DNA of 62,390 nt from contig MGUI01000058.1 in assembly GCA_001799895.1 (NCBI GenBank), positions 1 to 62,390 of the forward strand. The letters run 5' to 3'. Below are positions 20,309-28,400 of this stretch, piece after piece. Made by a program: the position numbers and the translations under genes. Source of the stretch: Elusimicrobia bacterium GWD2_63_28. GTDB taxonomy: Bacteria > Elusimicrobiota > Elusimicrobia > Elusimicrobiales > UBA9959. Every line of letters begins with the position of its first letter. The stretch's first letter is position 1. The notes beneath the pieces were generated by a model. That model had not been told where the DNA came from. It saw only the letters and a program-made list of their open reading frames with translations, and made no database searches.

Positions 20309-20406
20309 ATTTTATCGCCCGCGCGGGCCGCCCCGGTTCCCGAAGATAAATTATATAAATTTAAACGGAGGGGCTTTTCGGGGAAAAGGCGGGCCGGCCG
20401 CGGCCT
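20309..20406 (-). promoter_or_regulatory. Intergenic region with candidate promoter of isoprenoid operon
   Basis: Between the kinase stop and the prenyl-synthase ATG lies an AT-rich island (20345-20365) in GC-rich DNA. On the minus strand it holds a perfect TATAAT (20355 to 20350), about 40 bases upstream of the ATG. No clear -35 is found at 16-18 bases. It would give the prenyl-synthase operon its own promoter, separate from the kinase. Confidence 0.4.
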
Positions 20407-21165
20407 TCAGGGCCTGAGCAATGTGCCGGGGCGGAGGCCGCCGGCGAGGAAGCGCGGCAGCCCGGAAGGACAGCTGCCCGACAGCACCAGCGCGGGGATC
20501 CCGGCCGAGCAGATCCTGATAAGTTCGCGAGCCTTGCCGGCCATGCCGCCGCTTACATCCGACGGGCTTGGCCGGCACGACTTCAGGAAGCGCTTCAGCG
20601 CGGCCCGTTCCAGGCAGGGTATGATCTTGCCGTCCGCCCCCAGCAGCCCGCCGGGCGGGGCGGTGAAGAACGCCGCCAGCCTCGGCTTAAAGGCACGGCA
20701 CAGCTCCGCCGCTATGGCGTCGCTGGAGACTACGCGGAACTCGCCGCGGGCCGCCTGGAAAAGGTCGCTGTTGATGACCGGTGTAAAGCCTTTCGACAGC
20801 AGGCGCAGAAGGCGCCCTTTGGCCAGCAGCGCGGGCCGGCCGCGTTTCAGGGAGAATATTTCACAGCCGGGGCAGCTGGCCGCTTTCAGCCCCGCCGAGC
20901 GGAGGGCCCGCAGCAGGGACCGGTGCAGTTCCGCCAGGCCGGCTTTTATTTCGGGAACGGGGGCCGAGCCGCGGCGCACGCGCCCGTCGAGGTAGCCGTA
21001 GCGCACGGCCGGGGGTTTGCCGTAGGAGCCGGTTCCGTGCACCAGTATGAACGGCTCGTCCAGCCGGGCCAGGACGGCCCCCAGGCGCGCGGCCGCCCGC
21101 AAGTCGAAAGACGGCTTGTCGCCCCCCCTCGTGATCACGCTGCCGCCGGCTTTAATTACTAGCAT
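20407..21165 (-). CDS. Isopentenyl-phosphate-kinase-like amino-acid-kinase-family enzyme
   Basis: A 252-residue kinase with VIKAGGSVIT at the N-terminus, VHGTGSYGKP, a conserved SSDAIAAELC segment and DVSGGMAGKARE, closely following the IPK pattern. IPK phosphorylates isopentenyl phosphate to IPP. The IPK substrate histidine (GSFGH) is replaced by Lys (GSYGK), so the substrate may differ. MfnE, which acts on a furanmethyl phosphate, belongs to the same superfamily and is an alternative, given the MfnB-like neighbour. The ATG is 23 bases from the divergent radical SAM gene and is predicted to be near-leaderless. Confidence 0.75.
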   Translation of the reverse strand: MLVIKAGGSVITRGGDKPSFDLRAAARLGAVLARLDEPFILVHGTGSYGKPPAVRYGYLDGRVRRGSAPVPEIKAGLAELHRSLLRALRSAGLKAASCPGCEIFSLKRGRPALLAKGRLLRLLSKGFTPVINSDLFQAARGEFRVVSSDAIAAELCRAFKPRLAAFFTAPPGGLLGADGKIIPCLERAALKRFLKSCRPSPSDVSGGMAGKARELIRICSAGIPALVLSGSCPSGLPRFLAGGLRPGTLLRP

Positions 21166-21188
21166 GGGAAAATGTTATAAAATTCTGT
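21166..21188. promoter_or_regulatory. 23-bp divergent promoter with shared palindromic -10
   Basis: The whole gap between the kinase ATG (minus) and the radical SAM ATG (plus) is 23 bases. The palindromic core TTATAA (21175-21180) gives TATAAA on the plus strand (21176-21181, 7 bases before the ATG, with TGT before it) and TATAAC on the minus strand (21179 to 21174, 8 bases before the ATG). Both transcripts would be essentially leaderless and mutually exclusive in space. Confidence 0.55.
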
Positions 21189-22115
21189 ATGAGCGCGGCA
21201 GAAAAAAAACTATTTAGGCGGGACGGGGAAAAGCCCGCCTTGCCGGCCCGGAACAAACTGGACATGGCCGTGCTGAAGGCCCGCCTGGCCGCCCTCCCGC
21301 CGGGAGTCCCGCACACTCTCTTTCTCGGCCTGACCTCCCGCTGCAATCTGCGCTGCCGCCACTGCAAATATTCCGGCGCCGCCCCCGTAAAAGAAATGCC
21401 CCGCCCCCTGCTGGCCCGGCTGCTGAAGCAGGCCGCCGCCGCGGGCGTGCCCCGCGTGGTTTTTTTCGGCGGCGAGCCGCTGCTCTATAAAGGCCTCGAC
21501 GCCGCCGTGGCCCTGGCCGCCGGGCTCGGTCTTTTCACTGAACTCGACACCAACGGCTGGGCCCTGACCCGCGCGCGCGCCTCCGCCCTGGCCCGGGCGG
21601 GGCTGGCCTGCGCCATGATCAGCGTGCATTCCGGCGAAGAGGCCCGGCACGACGCCCTTTCAGGCCCCGGCTCCTTCGCGCGCGCCCTGGCCGCGCTGCG
21701 CTCGGCGCGCTCCGCCGGGCTCATAACCTACGTTTCCTCCTGCGTCTTCGCCGGCGGTCTTCGCGCCCCGTCGCTGCGCCGCCTGCTGGCCTTCGCCAGA
21801 CAGAACGGCGCGCAGGGCGCGCGCCTGCTGCCCTACGCCCCTCCCGCCGGCGGCGGCACGCCCCCGGCCGGGCTGGCGGCGCGCCTGCGCCGCGCCGACC
21901 CGGGCGGCTACGCGGGCACCTGCTCCTCCCCCGGCACTCCCGGCTGCGCCGCCACCAGGGGCGAAGTTCTTTTCTGCGCCCCTGACGGCACGGTGCGCAG
22001 CTGCCCTTACGCCGCCGCCGCGCTCGGCTCGGCCGGCAAGGCTCCGCTGGCCGGATTCCTCTCCCGCCGCCGCGGCCGCCCTTCTTCCCTTTTTCCCTGC
22101 CGGACAGTTTGCTAG
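21189..22115 (+). CDS. Radical SAM enzyme, RiPP-type maturase candidate
   Basis: A 308-residue protein with C52-x3-C56-x2-C59 (CNLRCRHC), the VFFGGEPLLYKG SAM motif and a cysteine-rich C-terminal part (TCSSPGTPGC, FCAPDG, SCPY, PCRTVC) resembling a SPASM/twitch domain that binds extra Fe-S clusters. Such enzymes install thioether, C-C or epimer modifications on ribosomal peptides. A PqqD-type recognition protein and a 34-residue peptide are encoded immediately downstream, which supports a maturase role. The start is the ATG 7 bases after a TATAAA box. Confidence 0.85.
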   Translation: MSAAEKKLFRRDGEKPALPARNKLDMAVLKARLAALPPGVPHTLFLGLTSRCNLRCRHCKYSGAAPVKEMPRPLLARLLKQAAAAGVPRVVFFGGEPLLYKGLDAAVALAAGLGLFTELDTNGWALTRARASALARAGLACAMISVHSGEEARHDALSGPGSFARALAALRSARSAGLITYVSSCVFAGGLRAPSLRRLLAFARQNGAQGARLLPYAPPAGGGTPPAGLAARLRRADPGGYAGTCSSPGTPGCAATRGEVLFCAPDGTVRSCPYAAAALGSAGKAPLAGFLSRRRGRPSSLFPCRTVC

Positions 22116-22118
22116 AAT
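22108..22118 (+). promoter_or_regulatory. Candidate internal extended -10 for PqqD/peptide genes
   Basis: TTTGCTAGAAT has the TGn extension and a -10-like TAGAAT at 22113-22118, ending exactly 6 bases before the PqqD ATG. It overlaps the stop codon of the radical SAM gene. It matches the leaderless arrangement seen at 11561 and 51807, so the recognition protein and peptide may be expressed separately from the maturase. Confidence 0.45.
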
Positions 22119-22124
22119 AAAGCC

Positions 22125-22409
22125 ATGCCGGCAGACAAGAAAAACCCCTTCATCCGCGAGGCCATAACCTGGCGTAAGACCGGGGACGAGGCCGTGATCT
22201 TAAACCTCGAGACCTCGGAATATTATTCGGCGAACGAGGCCGGCACCTTCGTGTGGGAGCTGTTCAGCGCCGGCAAGAAAAAAGAGAAGATAGCCGCAGC
22301 CCTGGCCGAAGAGTACGGCATTCCCCCCGCGCAGGCGGAAAAAGACACCTCGGATTTCCTCAAAGAGCTGGCGAAGCTCAAAATAATCGCCCCGGAGGCG
22401 GTAAAATGA
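22125..22409 (+). CDS. PqqD-family RiPP recognition element protein
   Basis: A 94-residue stand-alone PqqD-like winged-helix protein. The diagnostic pattern is present: ITWRKTGDEAVILNLETSEY, then NEAGTFVWELF, then a helix with EEYGIPPAQAEKDTSDFLKEL. Such proteins bind the leader of a precursor peptide and present it to the maturase. The radical SAM gene lies immediately upstream. Its TGA overlaps the ATG of the 34-residue peptide gene (ATGA), coupling recognition protein and substrate translation. No second fused domain is present. Confidence 0.92.
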   Translation: MPADKKNPFIREAITWRKTGDEAVILNLETSEYYSANEAGTFVWELFSAGKKKEKIAAALAEEYGIPPAQAEKDTSDFLKELAKLKIIAPEAVK

Positions 22410-22510
22410 AAGCTCAGAAAAAGACCCCGCAGAAACCCCGCAAGTACCAGAAGCCCCAGATCAAGTCACACGGTAAGATAAGTGAAGTCGCTTCCGCGTT
22501 CAAACCGTAA
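22406..22510 (+). CDS. Candidate RiPP precursor peptide (34 aa)
   Basis: A 34-residue, Lys-rich peptide starting at an ATG that overlaps the PqqD stop. Residues 14-29 fit the leader motif Y-x2-P-x-(L/I)-x3-G recognised by PqqD-like B1 proteins of lasso systems: Y14, P17, I19, G23. The usual Thr six residues after Gly is A29, with S30 next to it. Only about five residues (SAFKP) remain after it, so there is almost no core. It may be a mini-precursor, a leader acting in trans, or a carrier for modification of its own Ser/Lys/Pro tail. The next gene starts inside its 3' end. Confidence 0.65.
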   Translation: MKAQKKTPQKPRKYQKPQIKSHGKISEVASAFKP

Positions 22511-23465
22511 GTACAAAACGGCTTTCCTTTTCCCGGGCTCAGGCAGCCAGTATCCCGGCATGGGGAAAGACCTGTACCTCCATGTCCCGGGGGTGCGTTC
22601 CGCCCTCGACGCCCTCCCGCCGCAGGCCTCGCCCGGCCTCAAAGAGATAATGTTCAGCGGCCCCGAGGCCAAGCTTTTCCCGCCGGTAAACTCCCCGTTC
22701 CCCTCCCTGTTCTTTGAATCCACCGTGGCGCTTTCGCTCTCGGTGGCGTACTCGCTGCGCGCCGCCGGTGCTTGCCCCGACTGCGCGGCCGGCCGCAGCG
22801 TCGGCGAGTTTTCCGCCTTCGCCTTCGCCGGGGCCGTCTCCGAAGGTTTCTGCTACAGGGCCATACGCGAGTTTTCCCGGCTCGGCCAGCGCAACTGCCT
22901 GGAGCGCCCCAGCGTGCTGCTGACGGTCTACGGCGCGTCCCGCAATGACCTGAAGCAAGCCTGCGCCGCGCTCAATAAAGGCGGGCAGGTCTGCGAGCTG
23001 GTGAATTTTTATTCCCGCCTCAACGCCGGGGTGGCCGGCATGGACGCGGCGCTGGCGGCGCCTTTCCGCGCCCTGCTGCCCCGCAGGACGAAAGTAAAAC
23101 CCTGCCGCGAAGTCGGGGCTTTCCACACCTCGCTGTTCGCCGATACCGCCGCGGCCGTGGCAGCACTGGCCGCCGCCGAACCTTTCAGCAGGCCGGCCTG
23201 CGCCCTCTATTGCGCCAGCGACGCGCGCCCGGCCGTTTCCCCCGCCAGGCTGCGCAAGCGCTTCTCGCGGGCCGTGGACGCCCCGGTGCTCTGGGAAGAG
23301 ACGCTGGACGCCATGCTGCGCGACGGGGTCCGCACCTTCGTCGAGCTGGCCCCCGGGGCCATGCTGACGGAGTTCATCTCCGAGCTGCCGCAGGACGCCG
23401 AGGTGCTGCGCACCGACACGCCGGAGAATTACAGGCGGGCGCTGGCGCGCCTGAAGCGCGCATGA
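22482..23465 (+). CDS. FabD-like (malonyl-CoA:ACP transacylase family) acyltransferase
   Basis: A 327-residue acyltransferase of the FabD/polyketide AT fold. Motifs are GSGSQYPGMG (19-28), catalytic Ser in GRSVGE (S106; FabD usually has GHSLGE) and catalytic His in GAFHTS (H215). It should load an acyl group from CoA onto a carrier, but no ACP gene is nearby. The GTG start at 22482 is inside the peptide gene and is the only sensible in-frame start. Its stop overlaps the next ATG. Its place in a RiPP-like operon suggests peptide acylation, which is inference. A housekeeping FabD is less likely, because no fab genes surround it. Confidence 0.82.
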   Translation: MKSLPRSNRKYKTAFLFPGSGSQYPGMGKDLYLHVPGVRSALDALPPQASPGLKEIMFSGPEAKLFPPVNSPFPSLFFESTVALSLSVAYSLRAAGACPDCAAGRSVGEFSAFAFAGAVSEGFCYRAIREFSRLGQRNCLERPSVLLTVYGASRNDLKQACAALNKGGQVCELVNFYSRLNAGVAGMDAALAAPFRALLPRRTKVKPCREVGAFHTSLFADTAAAVAALAAAEPFSRPACALYCASDARPAVSPARLRKRFSRAVDAPVLWEETLDAMLRDGVRTFVELAPGAMLTEFISELPQDAEVLRTDTPENYRRALARLKRA

Positions 23466-24466
23466 GCGAACTCCTGAAGGCTTATTTCAATTTCCACGGC
23501 TGCGCGGTGGAGTACTCCACGCCGGACAGGGACCTGGCCTCGGCGATCTCTTTCGATTTCGCGGCTTTCGCCTCTCCCCCCTGCGAGCCCCGGATAAAAC
23601 TGGAGGCGCTGCCGCAAGGACTGCCCATCGTTTTGCCGCCCGGGCGGTTCAAGACCAGGCGCTGGAGCGTTCTGGAGTCGCCGCCGGGCCGGCGGCTGGC
23701 CTGGTATCCCGGCGGGGCCCTCTGCGACTACGATTACGCCGGGCGCTCCGGAACCGTCTTGAGCCTCAACCGGGAGCTGCTGCGCGAACTTTCCTATTTG
23801 CTCATACTCTCCCGCGCCGGTGAAGAGCTGGACCTGCGCGGCTTGCACAGGGTGCACGCCGCCGCCGCCGGTTTCCGGGGCGCAGCGCTGCTCTTCTGCG
23901 GAGCGCGCGGCACCGGCAAGACCACGCTGCTGCTCGAGCTGCTGAAAGAGACGGAATTCTCGCTGCTCTCCGACGATACGCCGCTGGCCGACGCCGCCGG
24001 CCGCGTCCACCCTTTCCCCGCCCGCATAGGGCTGGGCCTGGACAGCCCCCACCTGGCCGACTTCGGCGGGCTCCGGAATTTCACCCGCCGCCAGTATCCG
24101 CCCAAGCGCCTGCTCGACCCGGCCGGAGCGGGCTTCAGAATTTCCGGCGCGCTTCCGGCCGGCGGCATTTTCCTGCTGCGGCGCGGCGGCGCCCCGCGCA
24201 TAGCCCCGGCCTCCCCCGGCGCGGGCGCGGCCGAGCTGGCGGTGTCGCTGGCCGCCGGGTACGGCACGCCGCAGCTGGCCGAATACTTCCTGCGCCTCTC
24301 GGCGGGAGATATAGCGGCCAAGGCAGGGATACTTTTTTCCCGGCTGCGCGCCGCGGCGGCCCTGCTCAGGCGCGCCCGCTGTTATGTTTTTGAATTAGGC
24401 CCTGACCGCCGGGCCAACGCGGCGGAACTCAGGTCTTTCCTGCGCAGCGGCAGCGCCGGGGCGTAG
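23462..24466 (+). CDS. HprK-like kinase of RiPP-cluster type
   Basis: A 334-residue protein whose C-terminal half matches the HPr serine kinase fold: HRVHAAAAGFRGAALLFCG, Walker A GARGTGKT (147-154), then LLSDDTPL. The N-terminal ~130 residues are not the canonical HprK N-domain. Related kinases occur in lasso-peptide clusters, where one phosphorylates the precursor's C-terminal Ser. Here the peptide offers S26 and S30. The ATG overlaps the acyltransferase stop, and the 3' end overlaps the convergent GT2 gene by 38 bases. No PTS HPr gene is present. Confidence 0.8.
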   Translation: MSELLKAYFNFHGCAVEYSTPDRDLASAISFDFAAFASPPCEPRIKLEALPQGLPIVLPPGRFKTRRWSVLESPPGRRLAWYPGGALCDYDYAGRSGTVLSLNRELLRELSYLLILSRAGEELDLRGLHRVHAAAAGFRGAALLFCGARGTGKTTLLLELLKETEFSLLSDDTPLADAAGRVHPFPARIGLGLDSPHLADFGGLRNFTRRQYPPKRLLDPAGAGFRISGALPAGGIFLLRRGGAPRIAPASPGAGAAELAVSLAAGYGTPQLAEYFLRLSAGDIAAKAGILFSRLRAAAALLRRARCYVFELGPDRRANAAELRSFLRSGSAGA

Positions 24467-25445
24467 CTCCCCCGGACAGCCTGCCCGCAAGCCCTTCTCC
24501 CAATCCCCAGAACCAGCCCAGCGCGTAGCTGCCGTGCAGCGCCGGGTAAAGAATGAACACCGCCGGCTTGGCTCCCCGCCGGGCCCGGCTAAAAGCGGCG
24601 GCTAAGGCGCAGACGGCGAGGTACAGGGCCTCGGCGGCCACCAGCCCGAGCGGCGCGTAAATGGCCGCCGCGGCTCCGCACAGCACCGCCCCCGGCGGCA
24701 GCAGCGTAAAGGCGGAAAATCCTCTCGGGCTCAGCGCGGTGATCTGCGCGCGCCCCCTGCCCGAGCTGAACACCTGCCGAATGAAAGCCCCCGGGCCCGT
24801 CCTGCGCCGGTGCACCAGGTTCAGGTCCCCGCTCAGCAGCATGCCCGCCCCCGCGGCGGCCATGCGGTTGAGCAGCAGATTCTCCTCGGCACTGGTCAGG
24901 TGGCCCTCGAAAGCAAGGCCCTTCGAACGCAGGAAAGCGGAGTCGAGCGTCAGGTTGCAGAGTATGAATTTTTCCGGGCCCGCCGCCCGCGTGCCGCGGA
25001 CCGGGGAGAATCTCTCGGTGAAAGGCCCGCCGCCCCAGGGGGAAGCCAGCAGGGCGTAGACCGCTCCCTCGAAATAGCCCGCGGCCGGGTGCAGCTCCTG
25101 CCCGCCGCCGAAAACAGCGGTGCCGGGGTGGCCCGCCGCCAGCGCCCGCAGCCGGGCGAAATACCCCGCGGGCAGCACCACATCGTCGTCGAGAAAACAG
25201 AGCCAGCGCCCGGCCGCCGCGGCGGCCAGCGCGTTGCGCGCCTCGCCCCTGCAGGTGCGCGGCAGCTGCATAGCCTTTACGCCGGGAAAATCCCGCAGCA
25301 GGCGCGCAGTGGCTTCGTCCTCGCCGTCGATCCCTACCAGCACCTCGTCGGGCGGCCCCGCCAGTATGCTGCGCAGGCATTCTGCCAGCAGCTCGGGGCG
25401 GCCGCGGGTCACTATTATGGCCGTTATGCCGGCTTCATTAGTCAC
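24429..25445 (-). CDS. Family 2 glycosyltransferase with C-terminal membrane segments
   Basis: A 338-residue GT-A enzyme: ITAIIVTRGRPELL at the N-terminus, CFLDDDVVLP with the catalytic DDD at 86-88, and a later EENLLLNRM segment. The last ~110 residues hold three or so hydrophobic spans, so it is membrane-bound. The start is a GTG overlapping the stop of the giant S26/beta-helix gene, so the two are coupled. Its 3' end overlaps the plus-strand kinase gene by 38 bases. It may glycosylate a surface glycan or the product of the adjacent peptide locus. Confidence 0.85.
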   Translation of the reverse strand: MTNEAGITAIIVTRGRPELLAECLRSILAGPPDEVLVGIDGEDEATARLLRDFPGVKAMQLPRTCRGEARNALAAAAAGRWLCFLDDDVVLPAGYFARLRALAAGHPGTAVFGGGQELHPAAGYFEGAVYALLASPWGGGPFTERFSPVRGTRAAGPEKFILCNLTLDSAFLRSKGLAFEGHLTSAEENLLLNRMAAAGAGMLLSGDLNLVHRRRTGPGAFIRQVFSSGRGRAQITALSPRGFSAFTLLPPGAVLCGAAAAIYAPLGLVAAEALYLAVCALAAAFSRARRGAKPAVFILYPALHGSYALGWFWGLGEGLAGRLSGGATPRRCRCAGKT

Positions 25446-28400
25446 CGGGCGGCCTCCATGATGGCGCGCGCCTGCTGCGCCACGAATTCATAATTAGCGC
25501 GGCCGGCCCCACCGGCGGAGAAATCCCGCCAGGAAGGCCCTTCGCCGAAAGCGGCGGAGAAGCTCCCGGAAAGTTCACCGGGCATTGAAAAAGGCGGGCA
25601 GGTCCCTTTTTCCAGCAGCAGGCGCAGCCCGGCGGCGCGTGTATAGAAATAATGCGGCGGCATAGACTCCCAGAGGCTGCGCCAGGAGGCGGCGAAATGC
25701 CGCGCCGCCAGCACTCCCCCCTCCCTGACCTGGGCCGCGGGCGGCAGGTCCGGCACCTCTATGTTCCAGGAGTAAACCCCGCCGTCCTCCGGGGCGCGCC
25801 CCGCCGGGACGGCGGCCAGGTCCAGCCTGAAGACCGGATTGTTCAGATAAGGCAGGGCAGACAGCGCCGCGAAAGAAGAACGGGTCAGGATCAGCGGCGC
25901 GGCTGAAAAATAACCGCCGCCGCCTGCCGCCGCCTTCAGCACTGCCGCGGCGCGCAGGAAAGCCGCCTTGTCCCCGGCCGCGGAGTCGGGCAGCACCAGG
26001 TAAACCCGGTAGAGGGCGTCCAGCGCCACGCCGGCGTCGCAGCCGGCCGCCTCGCGCAGATTGGCGCAGGCGGCCTCGAAAGCGTGCCTGTTGAACCAGC
26101 CGCCCCCGCCGGCCGGCGTCGCCTTGCCGGGCCCGGCCGCCGGGCAGGCGCCGTGCAGGGCGCTGAAAGATCTGAAAGCGGCCTCGCCCGGGTCTCCGGG
26201 CGCGAGCCCGTCGAGGCGCAGGCCCTTGGCCGCGGCATAGGCACCCCTGGAGGCGCGCTGCGGCGCTTCAAAATCCAGGTAGCGGCTAACATCCGCCAGG
26301 CCCTTCAGGCAGTTGCGGCTCCTGAACGCCCGGGGCAGGCCCTCGGAGCAAAAATGAGTGAGCAGCAGGGTATAGGAGTAAAAAGCTTCGGTCAGGTCCG
26401 CGGCGCGCGCCGGCCGGGCGGGAACCGGCGGCAGGAGGCTCCCGGACAGCAGGCGCGAAGCGGCGCTGAATTCCGCGCCCTTGGCGCCCCAGCCGGCGAC
26501 GAAAGCTGAAAAATCCGCCGCGGGCGCGGCCAGCACTTCACCGGTAAAAGGGAAGAGCGCGCGGAACACCCGCAGACGGCGCCGCAGCGAGGCGAAGGCC
26601 GCCCAGTCGGCGGCCGGGGGCAGCTCCGGCAGCAGCAGGGCCAGGTCCATGTCGCTGAGGCCCGGCACCCAGCCGGGAGCGGCCATGCCCCGGTAGAGAT
26701 AAACGGAGCCGCCTCCGGGGTTGAGCGCCAGCCCGGCGGCGCGAGCGCCTGCCAGGTAGAAGAGGCGGTACAGACCGGAGAAGACAGGCAGGCGGGCCGT
26801 AGCCGCGGCGAAACGGGTCAGCCAGGCCCTTAGCCTCGGCGGGGCGGGCCGCAGGGCGGGCGGGCGCCAGGGGGCGCCTTCAAAAATTACGCCGCGGCAG
26901 CGCAGCGCAGCGCCTGGGCCGGCCGCCAGCCCGGGATACGGCGCCCCGGTAAGAACAGCCCCCTCGATCACGGCGTTCCCCCCGGAAAGAAGTATTCCCC
27001 CGCGCGAGCCCCCTTCGGAGCGCAGAGCCTTTAACCGCAGGGTTGAGCCGCGGGAATCGGCGGCGTAATCGGCGGCTTTTATCTCCAGTCTGTCTGCCCT
27101 CAGGACCGCGCGGCCGGAAACTTTGAGGCCGCCGGCGCCGGAGGCGTAGACGGCCGTCAGCCGGGCCGCTCCGCCCTCCAGGTCCAGCGCGGCGCCTGCG
27201 CCGGCGAAGAGGGCGCAGCCTTCCAGTTCCGCGGAGGCCAGTTCCCGGGCGTAGACCGCGTCCGACGAAGATTTAAAGGAGGAGCCCGAGGCGTACAGGG
27301 AGGCCGAGCCGGCCAGGCAGGCGGCCGGCTTGCCTGTGCTTTCGGCCCAGCAGCGCCGCAGGGAGGCGGCGCTGCGCCCCTCCAGCAGCAGGGCCGCCGG
27401 GACTCCGGAGGAAACCAGGCCGCCGGCGCGCAGCTCGGCGCTGTCAGAGAGTTCGAAAGACGGCCCGTCGTTGCCGCTGAAAACGCACCCCTCGGCTTCG
27501 GCGCAGGCCAGGCCCGAAAGGGCGGCCCCGGACTGGTTGCCGGCGAAAGAAGACCGCTCAAGCGCGCAGGTTGTCCGGCCTGAAAGGATAAGCGGCGCGC
27601 CGCGCTGGGCGCCGAAGCCGCACCCTTCGAACCGGGCGCGGAGCTCGCCGGAGAGATGCGCCCCTACGCCGTTGTGCCTGAAAGAAGAGCCCGAAACAAA
27701 AAATCCGCCCAGGCCCGTTACGAAGGCCGCCGGCCCGTCGTTTCCCTCGAAGACGCAGCCCCTGGCCTCTATCCGCGCGCAGTCTTCCGCGCGCAGCCCT
27801 GCCCCGCAGCCGCTGAACCGGCAGCCTTCGGCCAGGAAGTATTCCGCCCGGAGCAGGCGCAGCGCCGCCCCGGCCGTTTTTTCGAAGCCGGAGCCACGGG
27901 CCTCTATGCTGCCGCACCCTGTCGAATCTATAGCGGTTTCTCCTCCCGAAAAGGAGCAGGTTTTGAAACTCAGTTTGTTATGACCCAGGGCCTGCACCGA
28001 GGGCCCTGCGCCCCCGGCGAAAGAACAGCCGGAGAAGGCGGCCGAGTTGCTCCCGGTGAGCTGGGCGCAGGGCCCGGCCCCGGCGGAAAAGACGCAGGAA
28101 GAGAAAGAAATATTGTTTTCCCCTTCGGCCCTGAGGCCGGCCGGGTTCCCGGTAAAAGAACAGCCCGCGGCGGAGAAAGAGTTTTTCCCGGCACAATCTA
28201 CCGCGCGGCCGGAATTCCCAGAGACCCCGCATTTCTCCAGCAGGGCCGCGGCCCGTCCCGAAAGCGCGAAGCCCCGGGCGCAGCCTGAAGCGCTGAAACC
28301 GTAGAAGCCGCCCCGCGCTCCGTCGGACAATTCCGCGGAGGCCCCGCCGCAGGCGGCCGCCTGCCCGCCGTAAACCAGCAGCGAAGAGTGCTGCCGGGCC

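Noticed and set aside
13876..21165. Methanofuran biosynthesis pathway
   Set aside because: Only MfnB is recognised; a tyrosine decarboxylase, a tyramine-glutamate ligase and the final condensing enzyme are absent. The kinase could be MfnE-like but looks more like IPK.
21189..24466. Classical lasso-peptide cluster
   Set aside because: The leader motif, PqqD-type and HprK-like proteins fit, but no transglutaminase-like B2 protease or asparagine-synthetase-like cyclase is in the window, and the peptide has no ring-plus-tail core.
27330..28304. Regular spacing in the beta-helix coding region, as for a CRISPR or tandem repeat
   Set aside because: The periodicity is at protein level (about 23 residues per coil). 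The DNA repeats are too diverged for CRISPR and no cas genes are present.
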